From: Herbiconiux flava
Lineage (GTDB): Bacteria; Actinomycetota; Actinomycetes; Actinomycetales; Microbacteriaceae
DNA length: 64,000 nt
NCBI RefSeq assembly: GCF_013409865.1
Contig: NZ_JACCBM010000001.1
Span: 2,852,001-2,916,000 of the forward strand
Reading direction: 5' to 3'
Below are positions 44,322-53,524 of the stretch, piece by piece (positions within the stretch are counted from its first letter, which is position 1; every line of letters starts with the position of its first letter). The notes beneath the pieces were generated by a model. It made no database searches. It had not been told where the DNA came from and saw nothing but the letters and a program-made list of their open reading frames with translations. A program made the position numbers and the translations under genes.

Positions 44322-44350
44322 CAGCTAAGAAGGAGCAGACCGAACAGCAC
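44306..44350 (-). CDS. leuA leader peptide (14 aa, Leu run)
   Basis: GTG CTG TTC GGT CTG CTC CTT CTT AGC … TAG encodes MLFGLLLLSCRDES, with five leucines in 14 residues and four consecutive, including the infrequent CTT twice. The -10 box TAATCT ends 6 nt before the GTG, so the leader would be translated from a leaderless 5' end. The position upstream of leuA, the Leu-codon run and the downstream stem-loop are the hallmarks of ribosome-mediated attenuation. Its TCCTTC (44334–44329) is complementary to the leuA Shine-Dalgarno GAAGGA (44253–44248). Confidence 0.75.
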   Translation of the reverse strand: MLFGLLLLSCRDES

Positions 44351-44356
44351 GCGCCC

Positions 44357-44362
44357 AGATTA
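44357..44362 (-). promoter_or_regulatory. -10 box (TAATCT) of the leu leader/leuA transcript
   Basis: TAATCT on the minus strand lies 6 nt from the leader-peptide GTG at 44350. Confidence 0.6.
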
Positions 44363-44471
44363 GCACGATCGCCCGCCCCGTCTGAGGTCGTCGTGACACG
44401 GTGACCGGCTCCGCCCTGGGGCGGCGGATGGCACCGCGGTAGGGTGAGGGCACCGACACGGGAGGTTGTCC

Positions 44472-44897
44472 ATGGCTGTGACCAGTGAGTCGACGACGGT
44501 CTGGCGGGGTGACCTCGAGAGCGGATCGGGCACGACCACGCTCGACAGCTCCGGCGCGGCGAGTCTCGCCGTGAACTGGCGGGCCCGCTCCGAGGGGGCC
44601 GAGAGCGTGACGACGCCCGAGGAGCTCCTCGGTGCCGCGCACGCCTCCTGCTTCTCGATGGCCTTCGCCGCCGCACTCGCCCGCGGCGGGCACGCGCCCG
44701 AGTCGCTGCAGACCACCGCGGCGGTCACCTTCGACCCCGCCCACGGCATCACCGGCAGCCATCTGCTCGTCAGCGCGGTCGTGCCCGGCATCGACGAGGC
44801 CGACTTCCAGCGCATCGCCGAGGAGGCCAAGACGGGCTGCCCGGTCTCGAAGGCCCTCACGGGCATCCCGGTCACCCTCGAAGCGAGCCTCGCGTGA
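44472..44897 (+). CDS. OsmC/Ohr-family peroxiredoxin
   Basis: A 141-aa thiol peroxidase-like protein, with redox cysteines Cys60 in LLGAAHASCFSMAFAAAL and Cys123 in AKTGCPVSKAL, both in the OsmC consensus positions. The subgroup (OsmC rather than Ohr) is suggested by SVTTPEELLGAAHASC. It detoxifies organic hydroperoxides. The ATG at 44472 has GGGAGG 6 nt upstream. Its stop overlaps the GTG of the next gene (GTGA). Confidence 0.9.
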   Translation: MAVTSESTTVWRGDLESGSGTTTLDSSGAASLAVNWRARSEGAESVTTPEELLGAAHASCFSMAFAAALARGGHAPESLQTTAAVTFDPAHGITGSHLLVSAVVPGIDEADFQRIAEEAKTGCPVSKALTGIPVTLEASLA

Positions 44898-45787
44898 GCG
44901 CCGCCCAGACGGTGCTCATCGCCGGCGGCTCCGGCTTCATCGGCACCGAACTCACCCGCCAGCTGCGCGCGGAGGGCCACACCGTCCTCATCCTCGTGCG
45001 CCGCCCGGCCCGCACGCCGACGGAGCGCTCCTGGGACCCGGAAGCCCGCTGGATCCCCTCGGCCGTCGTCGAGGGCGTCGACGCGATCGTCAACCTCTCC
45101 GGCGCCTCGATCTCGAAACTGCCGTGGACGCTCCCCTACAAGCGCGAGATCCTGCAGTCGCGTGTGCTCGCCACCAGCACCCTCGTCGACGCCATCGCCC
45201 GTACCGAGAACCCGCCCTCGGTCTTCATCTCGGGCTCGGCCGTGGGCTTCTACGGCGACCGGCCCGGCGAGACGCTCACCGAGTCGTCGCCGCTCGGCAC
45301 CGGGTTCCTGGCCAAGGTGACGGATGCGTGGGAGCGCGCCGCCGCACCGGCCGCCGCGCGCACGCGGCTCGTCACGGCACGAACCGGCCTCGTCGTCGGC
45401 AAGGGCGGTGGCGCCCTCAAGCCGTTGACCCTGCTCGCGAAACTCGGACTCGCGGGCCCGGTCGGCAGCGGCGAGCAGATCTGGCCCTGGATCAGCCTCT
45501 ACGACGAGGCGGCCGCGCTGCGGTACCTCCTGACCTCCGATCTCTCGGGCCCGGTCAACCTCGTGGGCCCGCGCCCGGCGCCGGCCTCCGAGGTCGTGCG
45601 CACCCTCGCCGAGGACCTGCACCGCCCCTACTGGCTGCCGGCCCCGGCGTGGGCGCTCAAGGCGGCCCTCGCCGACGCCGGCCGCGACCTGCTGCTCGCC
45701 GACCAGGACGTCTCGGCGCAGAAGCTCCTGTTCAACGGCTTCACCTTCCGCGACGGCACGATCGAGGCGGCCCTCAGCCAGATCTGA
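44894..45787 (+). CDS. TIGR01777-type NAD-dependent epimerase/SDR39U1 family protein
   Basis: A 297-aa extended SDR: nucleotide-binding VLIAGGSGFIGTELTRQL, DAIVNLSGASIS, FISGSAVGFYGDR (the YG remnant of the active site), RTGLVVGKGGGALKPL, WPWISLYDEAAALRYL, and the C-terminal DUF1731-like LPAPAWALKAALADAGRDLLLADQDVSAQKL. The reaction catalysed by the family is uncertain. Coupled to the OsmC gene by a 4-bp overlap. Confidence 0.88.
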   Translation: MSAAQTVLIAGGSGFIGTELTRQLRAEGHTVLILVRRPARTPTERSWDPEARWIPSAVVEGVDAIVNLSGASISKLPWTLPYKREILQSRVLATSTLVDAIARTENPPSVFISGSAVGFYGDRPGETLTESSPLGTGFLAKVTDAWERAAAPAAARTRLVTARTGLVVGKGGGALKPLTLLAKLGLAGPVGSGEQIWPWISLYDEAAALRYLLTSDLSGPVNLVGPRPAPASEVVRTLAEDLHRPYWLPAPAWALKAALADAGRDLLLADQDVSAQKLLFNGFTFRDGTIEAALSQI

Positions 45788-45790
45788 CCG

Positions 45791-46249
45791 CTACGCGGTG
45801 CCCGCCCGCCGCTCGGCGCCTTCGAGACGCACGGCCGAGCGGAGGGCGGCGCGGGCGCGACGACGGTCGCCCGAGGCGTCGTAGGCGAGGCCCAGGCGGA
45901 ACCAGGCCCGCCAGCTCGTCTCGTCGTGCTCGACGGCGTCCTTCCAGCGGGCGAAGTCGGCATCGGCCGCCTCGCGCTCGGGGCGGCCGCTCGTGCGCTT
46001 GGGCAGGTCGTCCGGGGGGAGCTCCCCCTCGCGGTCCATCCGCTCGACGAGCTGCTCGGTGCGCACCCCGAACCAGAGCTCGCGGGCGAGCGCCCAGGCC
46101 CCGACGAGCGGCAGGGCGATCAGGGTCACCCCGATGACGATCGCGATCGGCTCTCCGGTGAGCACGAACATCACGGCCCGCTGGCCGACGAGCACGAGGT
46201 AGATCGCGAGCACGACCGCCATCACGATCGCGGCGATGCGGCCCTTCAC
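45791..46249 (-). CDS. Membrane protein with TPR-like C-terminus
   Basis: A 152-aa protein with two membrane helices (IAAIVMAVVLAIYLVLVG; IAIVIGVTLIALPLVGAWALA), then a charged linker and a single TPR-like helix pair (DETSWRAWFRLGLAYDASGDRRRARAALRSAVRLE). The GTG at 46249 overlaps the dapB stop. It is the last gene of the M16–phosphatase–GNAT–dapB chain and converges with the epimerase gene with only 3 bp between stops. Function unknown. Confidence 0.78.
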   Translation of the reverse strand: MKGRIAAIVMAVVLAIYLVLVGQRAVMFVLTGEPIAIVIGVTLIALPLVGAWALARELWFGVRTEQLVERMDREGELPPDDLPKRTSGRPEREAADADFARWKDAVEHDETSWRAWFRLGLAYDASGDRRRARAALRSAVRLEGAERRAGTA

Positions 46250-47100
46250 GGGGTCACGGTGGTGGCGGTCGCTGCCTGGCCCGAGACGTTCTCGGGAGCG
46301 GCAGCGGTGTCGGGAGCCGAAGCCGCAGCCGGTGCCGCAGCACCGGCGGCCGGCGCAGCCCCGCCCGGCAGCCCCAGGTCGATCAGGCTCTCGAGCCCCA
46401 CCGTCACCCCGCGCGCCGTCGACGCCGCCCGCAGCGCCACCAGGATGCCCTGGGTGTACGAGCTCGGCGAGATCGTCTCGTGCGTCAGCGTCAGCACCTC
46501 ACCGGTGCCCCCGAAGATCACGTCCTGCTTGGCCACGACCCCCGCGAGCCGCAGGCTGTGCACCGGGATGCTCGCGACCTGCTGCCCCCGAGCCCGTTGG
46601 TCGGTGTGCGGAGCGGCGACAGGCCCGCGCGACGCCCGGGCGGCGGCCATCAGCTCGGCCGTGCGCACGGCGGTGCCCGAGGGCGAGTCGACCTTGCGGG
46701 CCGCGTGCGCCTCGACGATCTCGATCGAGTCGTAGAATCTGGCTGCCATGGTGGCGAACGAGGTGGCGAGCACCGACCCCAGCGAGAAGTTCGGGATGAC
46801 CACGACACCGTTCGTCGGCTCGTCACCCAGCAGGCGTTTCAGCCCGGTGATGCGCTCGGCCGACCAACCCGAGGTGCCCACGAGCACGTTGCGCCCGTTC
46901 GTCACCGCGTACTCGACGACCTTCTGGCTCACCCCGGGCACGGTGACGTCGACGACGACGTCGGCGGCCAGCATCTCCGACAGCTCGCTCGACGAGCCGA
47001 GCGATGCCACCAGCTCGAACTCCGGATGCTCGGCCACGATCCCAGCGACCAGCCGGCCCAGCTTCCCCGTTGCGCCGACGACGGCCACCTTCACGCTCAT
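46246..47100 (-). CDS. dapB: 4-hydroxy-tetrahydrodipicolinate reductase
   Basis: NAD(P)H-dependent step of lysine/diaminopimelate synthesis, needed for peptidoglycan. The 284-aa protein has VAVVGATGKLGRLVAG, FELVASLG, VDVTVPG, GTSGW, IPNFSLG and the catalytic block IEIVEAHAARKVDSPSGTA. The usual EAHH pair is here His132–Ala133, with Lys136 kept. A C-terminal Ala/Pro-rich extension of about 38 residues (from GGAAPAAGAAAPAA) goes beyond the family length of ~245. The ATG overlaps the GNAT gene stop. Confidence 0.93.
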   Translation of the reverse strand: MSVKVAVVGATGKLGRLVAGIVAEHPEFELVASLGSSSELSEMLAADVVVDVTVPGVSQKVVEYAVTNGRNVLVGTSGWSAERITGLKRLLGDEPTNGVVVIPNFSLGSVLATSFATMAARFYDSIEIVEAHAARKVDSPSGTAVRTAELMAAARASRGPVAAPHTDQRARGQQVASIPVHSLRLAGVVAKQDVIFGGTGEVLTLTHETISPSSYTQGILVALRAASTARGVTVGLESLIDLGLPGGAAPAAGAAAPAAASAPDTAAAPENVSGQAATATTVTP

Positions 47101-47627
47101 CCTTCCAACCTACCGGGCACGTCGGGGTGCTGGTCGGCCGGCGGCGGGTCCAGCGGCTTGCGGTACCACCGCGTCGCGTTCGGATTGTCGTTGTAGGCCT
47201 CGGCCGGCACGAAGCCGGTTCGCGCGTACAGCCGGGCCGCCGCCTCCAGCGTGTGGTGCGTGTCGAGCACGAGCTCCGTGGCTCCGAGCGCGCGGGCGCT
47301 CTGCTCGAGGGCGTCGAGCAGCTGCCCGGCCCAGCCGCGGCCCCGGGTGGACGGGTCGAGCCACACGTGCTTCACCTCGGCGCGTACGGCGCCGCCGTCA
47401 CGGGCGGGGTCGGGCGCGAGCATCCGGATGCCGCCGCACCCCACCGGAACGCCCGAATCGTCGTCGACGACCAGGAAGACCCCCCGCACGCCGTCGAACT
47501 GCGACGGGTCGGGCAGGGTGACCGTGTACCCGCCCGCCTGCGGGAACGCGGCCGCGCGGTAACCGAAGTAGTCGCGCAGCAGCTGCTGCTCGGCCGGCTG
47601 CGACACGTCTCCCGAGCGGATGCGCAT
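47097..47627 (-). CDS. GNAT-family N-acetyltransferase
   Basis: A 176-aa acetyl-CoA-dependent acyltransferase: motif A VKHVWLDPSTRGRGWAGQLLDALEQSARALG (acetyl-CoA pyrophosphate loop RGRGWAG), with LVLDTHHTLEAAARLYARTGFVPAEAYNDNPNATRWYRK as motif B. The substrate is unknown. The start ATG shares its A with the TGA of the phosphatase gene (TGATG), and its end overlaps dapB, so it is embedded in a coupled operon. Confidence 0.9.
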   Translation of the reverse strand: MRIRSGDVSQPAEQQLLRDYFGYRAAAFPQAGGYTVTLPDPSQFDGVRGVFLVVDDDSGVPVGCGGIRMLAPDPARDGGAVRAEVKHVWLDPSTRGRGWAGQLLDALEQSARALGATELVLDTHHTLEAAARLYARTGFVPAEAYNDNPNATRWYRKPLDPPPADQHPDVPGRLEG

Positions 47628-48229
47628 CAGTACGGCTGCGGGTCGTTCATGCCGGTGCGCAGCTCCACCGGCAGGTGGCCGAGGTCGTTGAAGGCGACGA
47701 GCTCGGGCAGCCGCCCGGTCTTCCAGCGCAGGATGGTCAGCCCGGCGTGGGCCGCGTTCAGGCCGGCCCAGCGCCATTCGGGAGCATCCATCGCCTCGCG
47801 CACGAACCAGGCGATCACGAAGTTGTGCGTGATCAGCAGGTCGTGGGTGGAGTCGCGGGAGGGCGTGAAGAACTCGGCCACCGCATCCGCCATCTGGGCG
47901 CGACCCGCCTCGACCTCGTCGTCGGTGACGGAGTTGAAGAAGGGCTCGAAGGTGTGCGGCATCTGCGGCGAGTAGCCCGTGGGCACGCAGTCGAACAGCA
48001 GCGCGCTCGGCTGCGGGTCGAGGGCCGGCAGGTGCTCGGACATGATCTGCGCGGTCTGCTCGGCGCGCTGCAGGGGCGAGTGCCGCACGGAGTCGAAGGG
48101 CACTCCCCCGAGCCGGTCGGCGATCAGCCGCGCCTGGCGCTGGCCGCGGGGCGAGAGCGGGCCGTCGGCGACCCCGTGCTCGGCGTCGAGCTGCTCGCCG
48201 TGCCGCACGAGGTAGAGCGTGTGGCCCAT
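47627..48229 (-). CDS. Histidine phosphatase family (phosphoglycerate mutase-like) protein
   Basis: A 200-aa protein with the phospho-acceptor LVRHGEQ near residue 9, SPLSPRGQRQARLI-type second motif, SPLQRAEQTAQIM with the second Arg, and the distal THNFVIAWFVREAM His. Substrate unknown; possibly a general phosphatase. It overlaps M16 upstream and GNAT downstream by one base each (TGATG). Confidence 0.9.
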   Translation of the reverse strand: MGHTLYLVRHGEQLDAEHGVADGPLSPRGQRQARLIADRLGGVPFDSVRHSPLQRAEQTAQIMSEHLPALDPQPSALLFDCVPTGYSPQMPHTFEPFFNSVTDDEVEAGRAQMADAVAEFFTPSRDSTHDLLITHNFVIAWFVREAMDAPEWRWAGLNAAHAGLTILRWKTGRLPELVAFNDLGHLPVELRTGMNDPQPY

Positions 48230-49590
48230 CAGGCGCCCACCGTCGCCGCGAACGCGTCATCGGTGATCGGGCCGACCGCCGCGATGCTGACCGAGCCCTC
48301 GAGGATGGTGGCGGCGAGCTCCTGCACGTCGTCGGCCGTCACCTCGGACAGGCGGCGCACGCTCTCGTCGAGGTCGACGAACTCGCCGATCGTCAGCTCG
48401 GAGCGGCCGAGGCGGGACATGCGGGTGTCGCTGTCCTCGAGGGCGAGCGCGGCCGAGCCCGAGAGCTGGCCCGAGGCGCGGCGCAGCTCGTCGGCGGTGA
48501 TGCCGTCGTCGGCCAGGCGGCGGAGCTCGGAGAGCATGAGCTCGGTCACCGCGCCCTCACGGCCCGGCGTGCATCCGGCGTACATCAGGAAGATGCCCGC
48601 GTCGGAGTAGCTCGGGGCGTAGGAGTAGACGGAGTACGCGAGGCCGCGGCGTTCGCGCACCTCCTGGAACAGGCGCGACGACATGCCGCCGCCGAACACC
48701 GAGTTGAGCACGGCCATCACGGTGCGGCGCTCGTCGGTGGCGACGAGGCCGGGGAGGCCGACCATGACGCTGGCCTGCTCGGTGGGCTTGGTGACGACGG
48801 TGAGCGGATGGCCCGCGTCGAGTGCGACGGGCGTCGTCGAGCGGCGTGCACGCGGGGTGGCCGGCGTGTCGAGATCCCACTCCGAGCGCGCGAGCGAGGC
48901 GACGACCCGGGCCACGAGCTCGTCGTGGTCGACGGCACCGGCGGCCGAGACCACGAGGTCGTTCGGCCGGTAGGCGGCCTTGAAGTGCTCCCAGACGGCC
49001 TCACGCGTCACGGCGCGGATGGCCTCGGGGGTTCCGCCGACGGGCCGTCCGAGCGGATGCCCGCCCAGCACCGCCTCGAACAACCGCTCCCCCGCGACGT
49101 CCGACGGGTCGTCCTCCGCCATCGCGAGCTCCTCGAGGATGACGCCGCGCTCGGTCTCGAACTCCACCGGATCCAGCAGCGCCGAGGTCACCATGTCGGA
49201 GAGCACGTCGACGGCCATCGGCAGGTCGGCGTCGCGCACCTTGGCGTAGTAGCAGGTGTACTCCTTGCTGGTGACGGCGTTGTGCTCGCCGCCCACGGAG
49301 TCGAACGCGATCGCGATGTCGAGCGCCGTGCGGGTCGGCGTTCCCTTGAAGAGCAGGTGCTCGAGGAAATGGGTCGAGCCGTAGCGCGACGGCGTCGTGC
49401 CCACGGCGCCGAGCTCGTCGCGCGAGCCGGCGGCGACCCAGTAGCCGATGGTCGCGGAGCGGGAGCCCGGGATGTGCTCGGTGAGGATGCGCACACCACT
49501 CGGGAGGATCGTTCGCCGCACCAGCCCTTCGGCGGCGGTGCCGATCGAGAGTTCCGGAAGGTCGAGCGGGAGGTTCACGGCGCTGTTCAT
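48229..49590 (-). CDS. M16-family zinc metallopeptidase
   Basis: A 453-aa pitrilysin-type peptidase with the inverted zinc motif HFLEHLLFKG (HxxEH) and distal Glu in ETERGVILEELAMAEDDP; the second homologous half begins near FGGGMSSRLFQEVRERRGLAYSVYS. This corresponds to the processing-peptidase-like PepR/YmxG group that commonly follows pnp in Gram-positive bacteria. No signal peptide. ATG at 49590, 99 bp after pnp with a hairpin between. Confidence 0.92.
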   Translation of the reverse strand: MNSAVNLPLDLPELSIGTAAEGLVRRTILPSGVRILTEHIPGSRSATIGYWVAAGSRDELGAVGTTPSRYGSTHFLEHLLFKGTPTRTALDIAIAFDSVGGEHNAVTSKEYTCYYAKVRDADLPMAVDVLSDMVTSALLDPVEFETERGVILEELAMAEDDPSDVAGERLFEAVLGGHPLGRPVGGTPEAIRAVTREAVWEHFKAAYRPNDLVVSAAGAVDHDELVARVVASLARSEWDLDTPATPRARRSTTPVALDAGHPLTVVTKPTEQASVMVGLPGLVATDERRTVMAVLNSVFGGGMSSRLFQEVRERRGLAYSVYSYAPSYSDAGIFLMYAGCTPGREGAVTELMLSELRRLADDGITADELRRASGQLSGSAALALEDSDTRMSRLGRSELTIGEFVDLDESVRRLSEVTADDVQELAATILEGSVSIAAVGPITDDAFAATVGA

Positions 49591-49634
49591 CGCTGCCAGC
49601 CTATCCCGCCCTTCCCGTGCACAGCCCGAATGAC

Positions 49635-49668
49635 GGATGCCCGCCCCGGCGAACCGGGACGGGCATCC
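49635..49668 (-). terminator. Long stem-loop after pnp
   Basis: GGATGCCCG-c-CCCGG / CCGGG-a-CGGGCATCC around a CGAA tetraloop: 14 paired bases with one mismatch. It lies between pnp and the M16 gene in the direction of transcription; there is no T-tract, so read-through into the M16 gene is possible. Confidence 0.6.
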
Positions 49669-49689
49669 ATGTGGTAGCTGCAGCGGCTA

Positions 49690-51960
49690 TCAGGCCTCGG
49701 CGGGGACCTCGACGGGCTCGCCGTCGGCGGTCTCGGAGATCACCGGAGCGAGCGACAGCTTTCCGCGGTCGTCGATCTTCGTGATCTGCACCAGGATCTT
49801 CTGGCCGACGCCGAGCACGTCCTCGACGTTCTCGACACGCTTGCCACCGGCGAGCTTGCGCACCTCGGAGATGTGCAGCAGGCCGTCCTTGCCCGGGAGC
49901 AGGGAGACGAACGCACCGAAGGTGGCGAGCTTCACGACGGTGCCGAGGAACTGCTCACCGACCTCGGGGTTCTGCGGGTTCGCGATGGCGTTGACCTGCT
50001 GGCGGGCGGCCTCGGCCGAGGGGCCGTCGACGGCGCCGATGTAGACGGTGCCGTCCTCCTCGATGGAGATGTCGGCGCCGGTCTCGTCCTGGATCGCGTT
50101 GATCGTCTTGCCCTTCGGGCCGATCAGCTCGCCGATCTTGTCGACGGGGATCTGCACCGAGATGACGCGCGGCGCGGTGGGCGCCAGCTCGTCGGGCTCG
50201 TCGATGGCGGCGTTCAGCACGGAGAGGATCGCGTCGCGCGCGGCCTTCGCCTGCTTCAGCGCACCGTCGAGCACGGCGGTGGGGATGCCGTCGAGCTTGG
50301 TGTCGAGCTGGATCGCGGTGACGAACTCGCTGGTGCCGGCGACCTTGAAGTCCATGTCGCCGAGCGCGTCCTCGGCACCGAGGATGTCGGTGAGCGCCGC
50401 GTAGCGGGTCTCGCCGTCGACCTCGTCGGAGACGAGGCCCATCGCGATGCCGGCGACGGGTGCGCGCAGCGGCACACCGGCGTTCAGCAGCGACAGGGTC
50501 GACGCGCAGACGGAGCCCATCGAGGTGGAGCCGTTGGACCCGAGGGCCTCGGACACCTGACGGATGGCGTAGGGGAACTCCTCGCGCGACGGCAGCACCG
50601 GCACGAGGGCGCGCTCGGCGAGGAAGCCGTGCCCGATCTCGCGACGCTTCGGCGAACCCACGCGGCCGGTCTCACCGGTCGAGTAGGGCGGGAAGTTGTA
50701 GTGGTGCAGGTAGCGCTTGTGCGTGATCGGCGACAGCGAGTCGATCTGCTGCTCCATCTTCAGCATGTTCAGCGTGGTGACGCCCAGGATCTGGGTCTCG
50801 CCGCGCTGGAAGATGGCGGAGCCGTGCACGCGCGGGATGACCGCGACCTCGGCGTCGAGCGGACGGATGTCGGCCAGGCCGCGCCCGTCGATGCGCACGC
50901 CGTCGCGGAGGATGCGGCCGCGGACGACCACCTTCGTGACGGACTTGTACGCGGCGGAGACCATCGGGGGCACGTCGCCACCGAGCTCGCCGGCCTCGAC
51001 CTTGGTCTGGATGGCGGCCTTGACGCGCTCCTTGAGGGCGTCGTCGGCGTTCTGGCGCTCGGTCTTGTCGGCGATCTGGTAGATGCCCACCAGCTCGTCG
51101 TAGGCGAGCTCGGCGACCGCGTCGTAGGCCTGCTGCGTGTAGGGCAGGAAGATCGGGTATTCCTTGATCTCCTTGGCGGCCTGGTCGGCGAGCGACTTCT
51201 GCGCCTCGACGAGCTGCTTGATGAAGGGCTTGGCGGCCTCGAGGCCCTCGGCCACGACGGCCTCGTTCGGCTTGGTGGCGCCGCCCTTGATCAGGTTCCA
51301 GCTGTTCTCGGTGGCCTCGGCCTCGACCATCATGATGGCGACGTCGGACGAGCCGTCCTTGTTCTCGACCACGCGGCCGGCGACGACCAGGTCGAACACC
51401 GCATCCTGCAGCTGCGAGAACTTGGGGAACGCGACCCACTGGTCGGGCTCGGTGCCGTAGCCCGGCATGAGTGCGAGGCGGATGCCGCCGATCGGACCCG
51501 AGAAGGGCACGCCCGAGATCTGGCTCGACGCGGAGGCCGCGTTGATGGCCAGCGAGTCGTAGAACTCGTCGGGGGCGATGCTCAGCACGGTGATGACGAC
51601 CTGCACCTCGTTGCGGAGGCCGGTGATGAACGACGGGCGCAGCGGCCGGTCGATCAGACGGCAGACGAGGATCGCCTCGGTGGAGGGGCGGCCCTCACGA
51701 CGGAAGAACGAGCCGGGGATCTTGCCGGCGGCGTAGCTGCGCTCCTCGACGTCGATCGTCAGGGGGAAGAAGTCGAAGTTGTCTTTGGGGTGCTTGCCGA
51801 TGCTCGTGGCGCTCAGCAGCATGGTGTCGTCGTCGAGGTAGGCGGCGACGGCTCCCTGGGCCTGCTGCGCGAGGCGGCCGGTCTCGAAGCGGACGGTGCG
51901 CTTGCCGTACTTGCCGTTGTCGATGACGGCTTCGGCGAACTTGATCTCAGGACCTTCCAA
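49690..51960 (-). CDS. pnp: Polyribonucleotide nucleotidyltransferase (PNPase)
   Basis: Phosphorolytic 3'–5' exoribonuclease, and in actinobacteria a polyadenylating enzyme. The 756-aa protein has two RNase PH cores ([23 protein letters not shown]…[25 protein letters not shown]; second core from [19 protein letters not shown], with [17 protein letters not shown]), then a KH domain ([26 protein letters not shown]) and an S1 domain ([28 protein letters not shown]). The TTG at 51960 is the start, with AAAGGAG 9 nt upstream. The 5' UTR is about 180 nt. Confidence 0.96.
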   Translation of the reverse strand: MEGPEIKFAEAVIDNGKYGKRTVRFETGRLAQQAQGAVAAYLDDDTMLLSATSIGKHPKDNFDFFPLTIDVEERSYAAGKIPGSFFRREGRPSTEAILVCRLIDRPLRPSFITGLRNEVQVVITVLSIAPDEFYDSLAINAASASSQISGVPFSGPIGGIRLALMPGYGTEPDQWVAFPKFSQLQDAVFDLVVAGRVVENKDGSSDVAIMMVEAEATENSWNLIKGGATKPNEAVVAEGLEAAKPFIKQLVEAQKSLADQAAKEIKEYPIFLPYTQQAYDAVAELAYDELVGIYQIADKTERQNADDALKERVKAAIQTKVEAGELGGDVPPMVSAAYKSVTKVVVRGRILRDGVRIDGRGLADIRPLDAEVAVIPRVHGSAIFQRGETQILGVTTLNMLKMEQQIDSLSPITHKRYLHHYNFPPYSTGETGRVGSPKRREIGHGFLAERALVPVLPSREEFPYAIRQVSEALGSNGSTSMGSVCASTLSLLNAGVPLRAPVAGIAMGLVSDEVDGETRYAALTDILGAEDALGDMDFKVAGTSEFVTAIQLDTKLDGIPTAVLDGALKQAKAARDAILSVLNAAIDEPDELAPTAPRVISVQIPVDKIGELIGPKGKTINAIQDETGADISIEEDGTVYIGAVDGPSAEAARQQVNAIANPQNPEVGEQFLGTVVKLATFGAFVSLLPGKDGLLHISEVRKLAGGKRVENVEDVLGVGQKILVQITKIDDRGKLSLAPVISETADGEPVEVPAEA

Positions 51961-52150
51961 GAGGTCTGTCTCCTTTGTTTAGCGTCGCAGCCCCGTGTGG
52001 GCCACGACTCCTCGCGTCGGAGCAGCGATGCTGTTGAATAGCACAGCTGGTCACCAGTAGAAGGACTCCGGATGCTCTCCGGAACGCCACCACCGAGGAC
52101 CAGCCGCTCGATCACGCATGGATCGGCCTGCTCTCGACCTTGAGAGTCTA
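51961..52150 (-). promoter_or_regulatory. pnp promoter and ~180-nt 5' UTR
   Basis: -10 box TAGACT on the minus strand at 52150–52145 predicts a start near 52138. The long UTR contains several short inverted repeats, e.g. GGTGACCAGCTGTGC-type and TCCGGAGAGCATCCGGA. A long structured leader fits the autoregulation known for pnp in enterobacteria; whether that applies here is inference. No other gene is seen in the interval. Confidence 0.5.
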
Positions 52151-52182
52151 TCAGTCCGGGCTTGGATGGCCGCGGTGGCGCG

Positions 52183-52764
52183 CTAGAGGACGATCTCGAC
52201 CCGGCGCGAACGGTCGGTGCCGACGACGGTCACAGGAACGGTCGCGGCCCGCCCGGAGGCGGCGACGCCCCGCAGCGCCTCGTCGACCCGCGCGTCGACC
52301 TCCCGCGGCACGAACCCCACCCGGTGCGCGGCCCCGGCGTCGTCGACCAGGTCGACGGCGACCCGCAGCTCGCGGCCGAGCCACCGACTCGCGTCGGGCG
52401 TCAGCACCGCCCGCACCGTGCGCGACTTCGCCACGGCGGCCTCGATCGCGGTCTGCCGCCGCTCGCTCTCGGCGACGCGGGTGGTGACCGGCACCTCCCC
52501 GAGCCCGGGGAAGGGCACGAGGTCGACGCCGCTCAGATCGTGCCGGGAGTTCTCGCTGTCGTGCCCCTTCTTGCGCAGCAGCGGCACGATCAGCGCCAGC
52601 GCCGCCGCGACGGCGATCGCGAGCAGCAGCACCGAGGCGATGGGGCCGACGACCGGCAGCGAGGGCCGGGCGACGAGGCTGGCGGCCATGGCCGCCACGA
52701 GCACGACGACGAACAGCAGCGCCTCCCAGCGCCAGAGCGGCTTGAATCGGCGACGGGCGTCCAT
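52183..52764 (-). CDS. Hypothetical two-helix membrane protein
   Basis: A 193-aa protein with two N-terminal membrane helices (WEALLFVVVLVAAMAASLVA; IASVLLLAIAVAAALALIVPLL), then a ~130-residue hydrophilic domain with beta character ending in TVPVTVVGTDRSRRVEIVL. ATG at 52764, 5 bp after the methyltransferase stop. No family is recognised. Its place at the end of a type III PKS set suggests, but does not prove, a role in handling the product. Confidence 0.7.
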   Translation of the reverse strand: MDARRRFKPLWRWEALLFVVVLVAAMAASLVARPSLPVVGPIASVLLLAIAVAAALALIVPLLRKKGHDSENSRHDLSGVDLVPFPGLGEVPVTTRVAESERRQTAIEAAVAKSRTVRAVLTPDASRWLGRELRVAVDLVDDAGAAHRVGFVPREVDARVDEALRGVAASGRAATVPVTVVGTDRSRRVEIVL

Positions 52765-52768
52765 GCCT

Positions 52769-53524
52769 CTACTCTGCCGTACCGGCGGCCTCGGGTTTCG
52801 CGGCGTAGCTCAGCAGCAGGCGGTAGGGCGACTGCGACTCGACGGTCCAGCCGCGCCGTGCGACCACGGCGAGCTCTCCCTCGGTGTAGCTGCGGCGGAT
52901 GGAGGTGAGCCCGTCCTCTCGGAGGAACGAGTGCCGGAACACCGGCAGCGGCAGCGCGGTCAGCAGCCAGTAGGCGGCGTACGCCCCCCGGCTGCGGCGG
53001 ATGTCGCTGTGGATCGCGAGCCCGCGGGTGAGCAGTTCGCAGTCGATCAGCAGGTCCTCGAGCTCCACGGGCGTCAGGTGGTGCAGCACGTGGTTGGAGA
53101 TGACGAAGTCCCAGCGCTGGGCGACGTCGACGAACTGGGAGCTGTTCGCGCGGGCGAAGCGCACGTCGTCGGGGTTGGGGGCGTCCTGGGCCGCGGCGAT
53201 GGCCCGCGCATCCGGATCTATGCCGACCACGGTCAGCTGCAGCCCGTCGCGCTTCGCCCAGCGCGCGATGGCCCGGGCGATGTCGCCGCCGCCGCAGCCG
53301 ACGTCGAGCAGGGTCGAGGGCTCGGTGGCCGACAGCAGCGGCCTGATGCGTTCGGTGTAGGTGCCGCGCCAGCCGGCGACGAGCCGGTTCATGGTGCGGA
53401 ACTGCCGGTAGGTGCGGCCGAGCAGCTCGGGGTCGGCGTCGTCGTGGTCCATCAGCTCGCGCGCATCCACGGCGCGCTTGCGGAACGGCCGCGCGCCGGG
53501 GGGCTTGCGCTCGAGCCGGGCCAT
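52769..53524 (-). CDS. Class I SAM-dependent methyltransferase
   Basis: A 251-aa methyltransferase. SAM-binding motif I LLDVGCGGGDIARAIA, motif II VVGIDPDARAI, and the post-motif ISNHVLHHLTPVEL are clear. A basic N-terminus (RLERKPPGARPFRKR) precedes the domain. Overlaps the PKS III stop by one base (TGATG), so it is very likely a tailoring enzyme for the type III polyketide, as in alkylresorcinol and alkylquinone clusters. Confidence 0.9.
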   Translation of the reverse strand: MARLERKPPGARPFRKRAVDARELMDHDDADPELLGRTYRQFRTMNRLVAGWRGTYTERIRPLLSATEPSTLLDVGCGGGDIARAIARWAKRDGLQLTVVGIDPDARAIAAAQDAPNPDDVRFARANSSQFVDVAQRWDFVISNHVLHHLTPVELEDLLIDCELLTRGLAIHSDIRRSRGAYAAYWLLTALPLPVFRHSFLREDGLTSIRRSYTEGELAVVARRGWTVESQSPYRLLLSYAAKPEAAGTAE

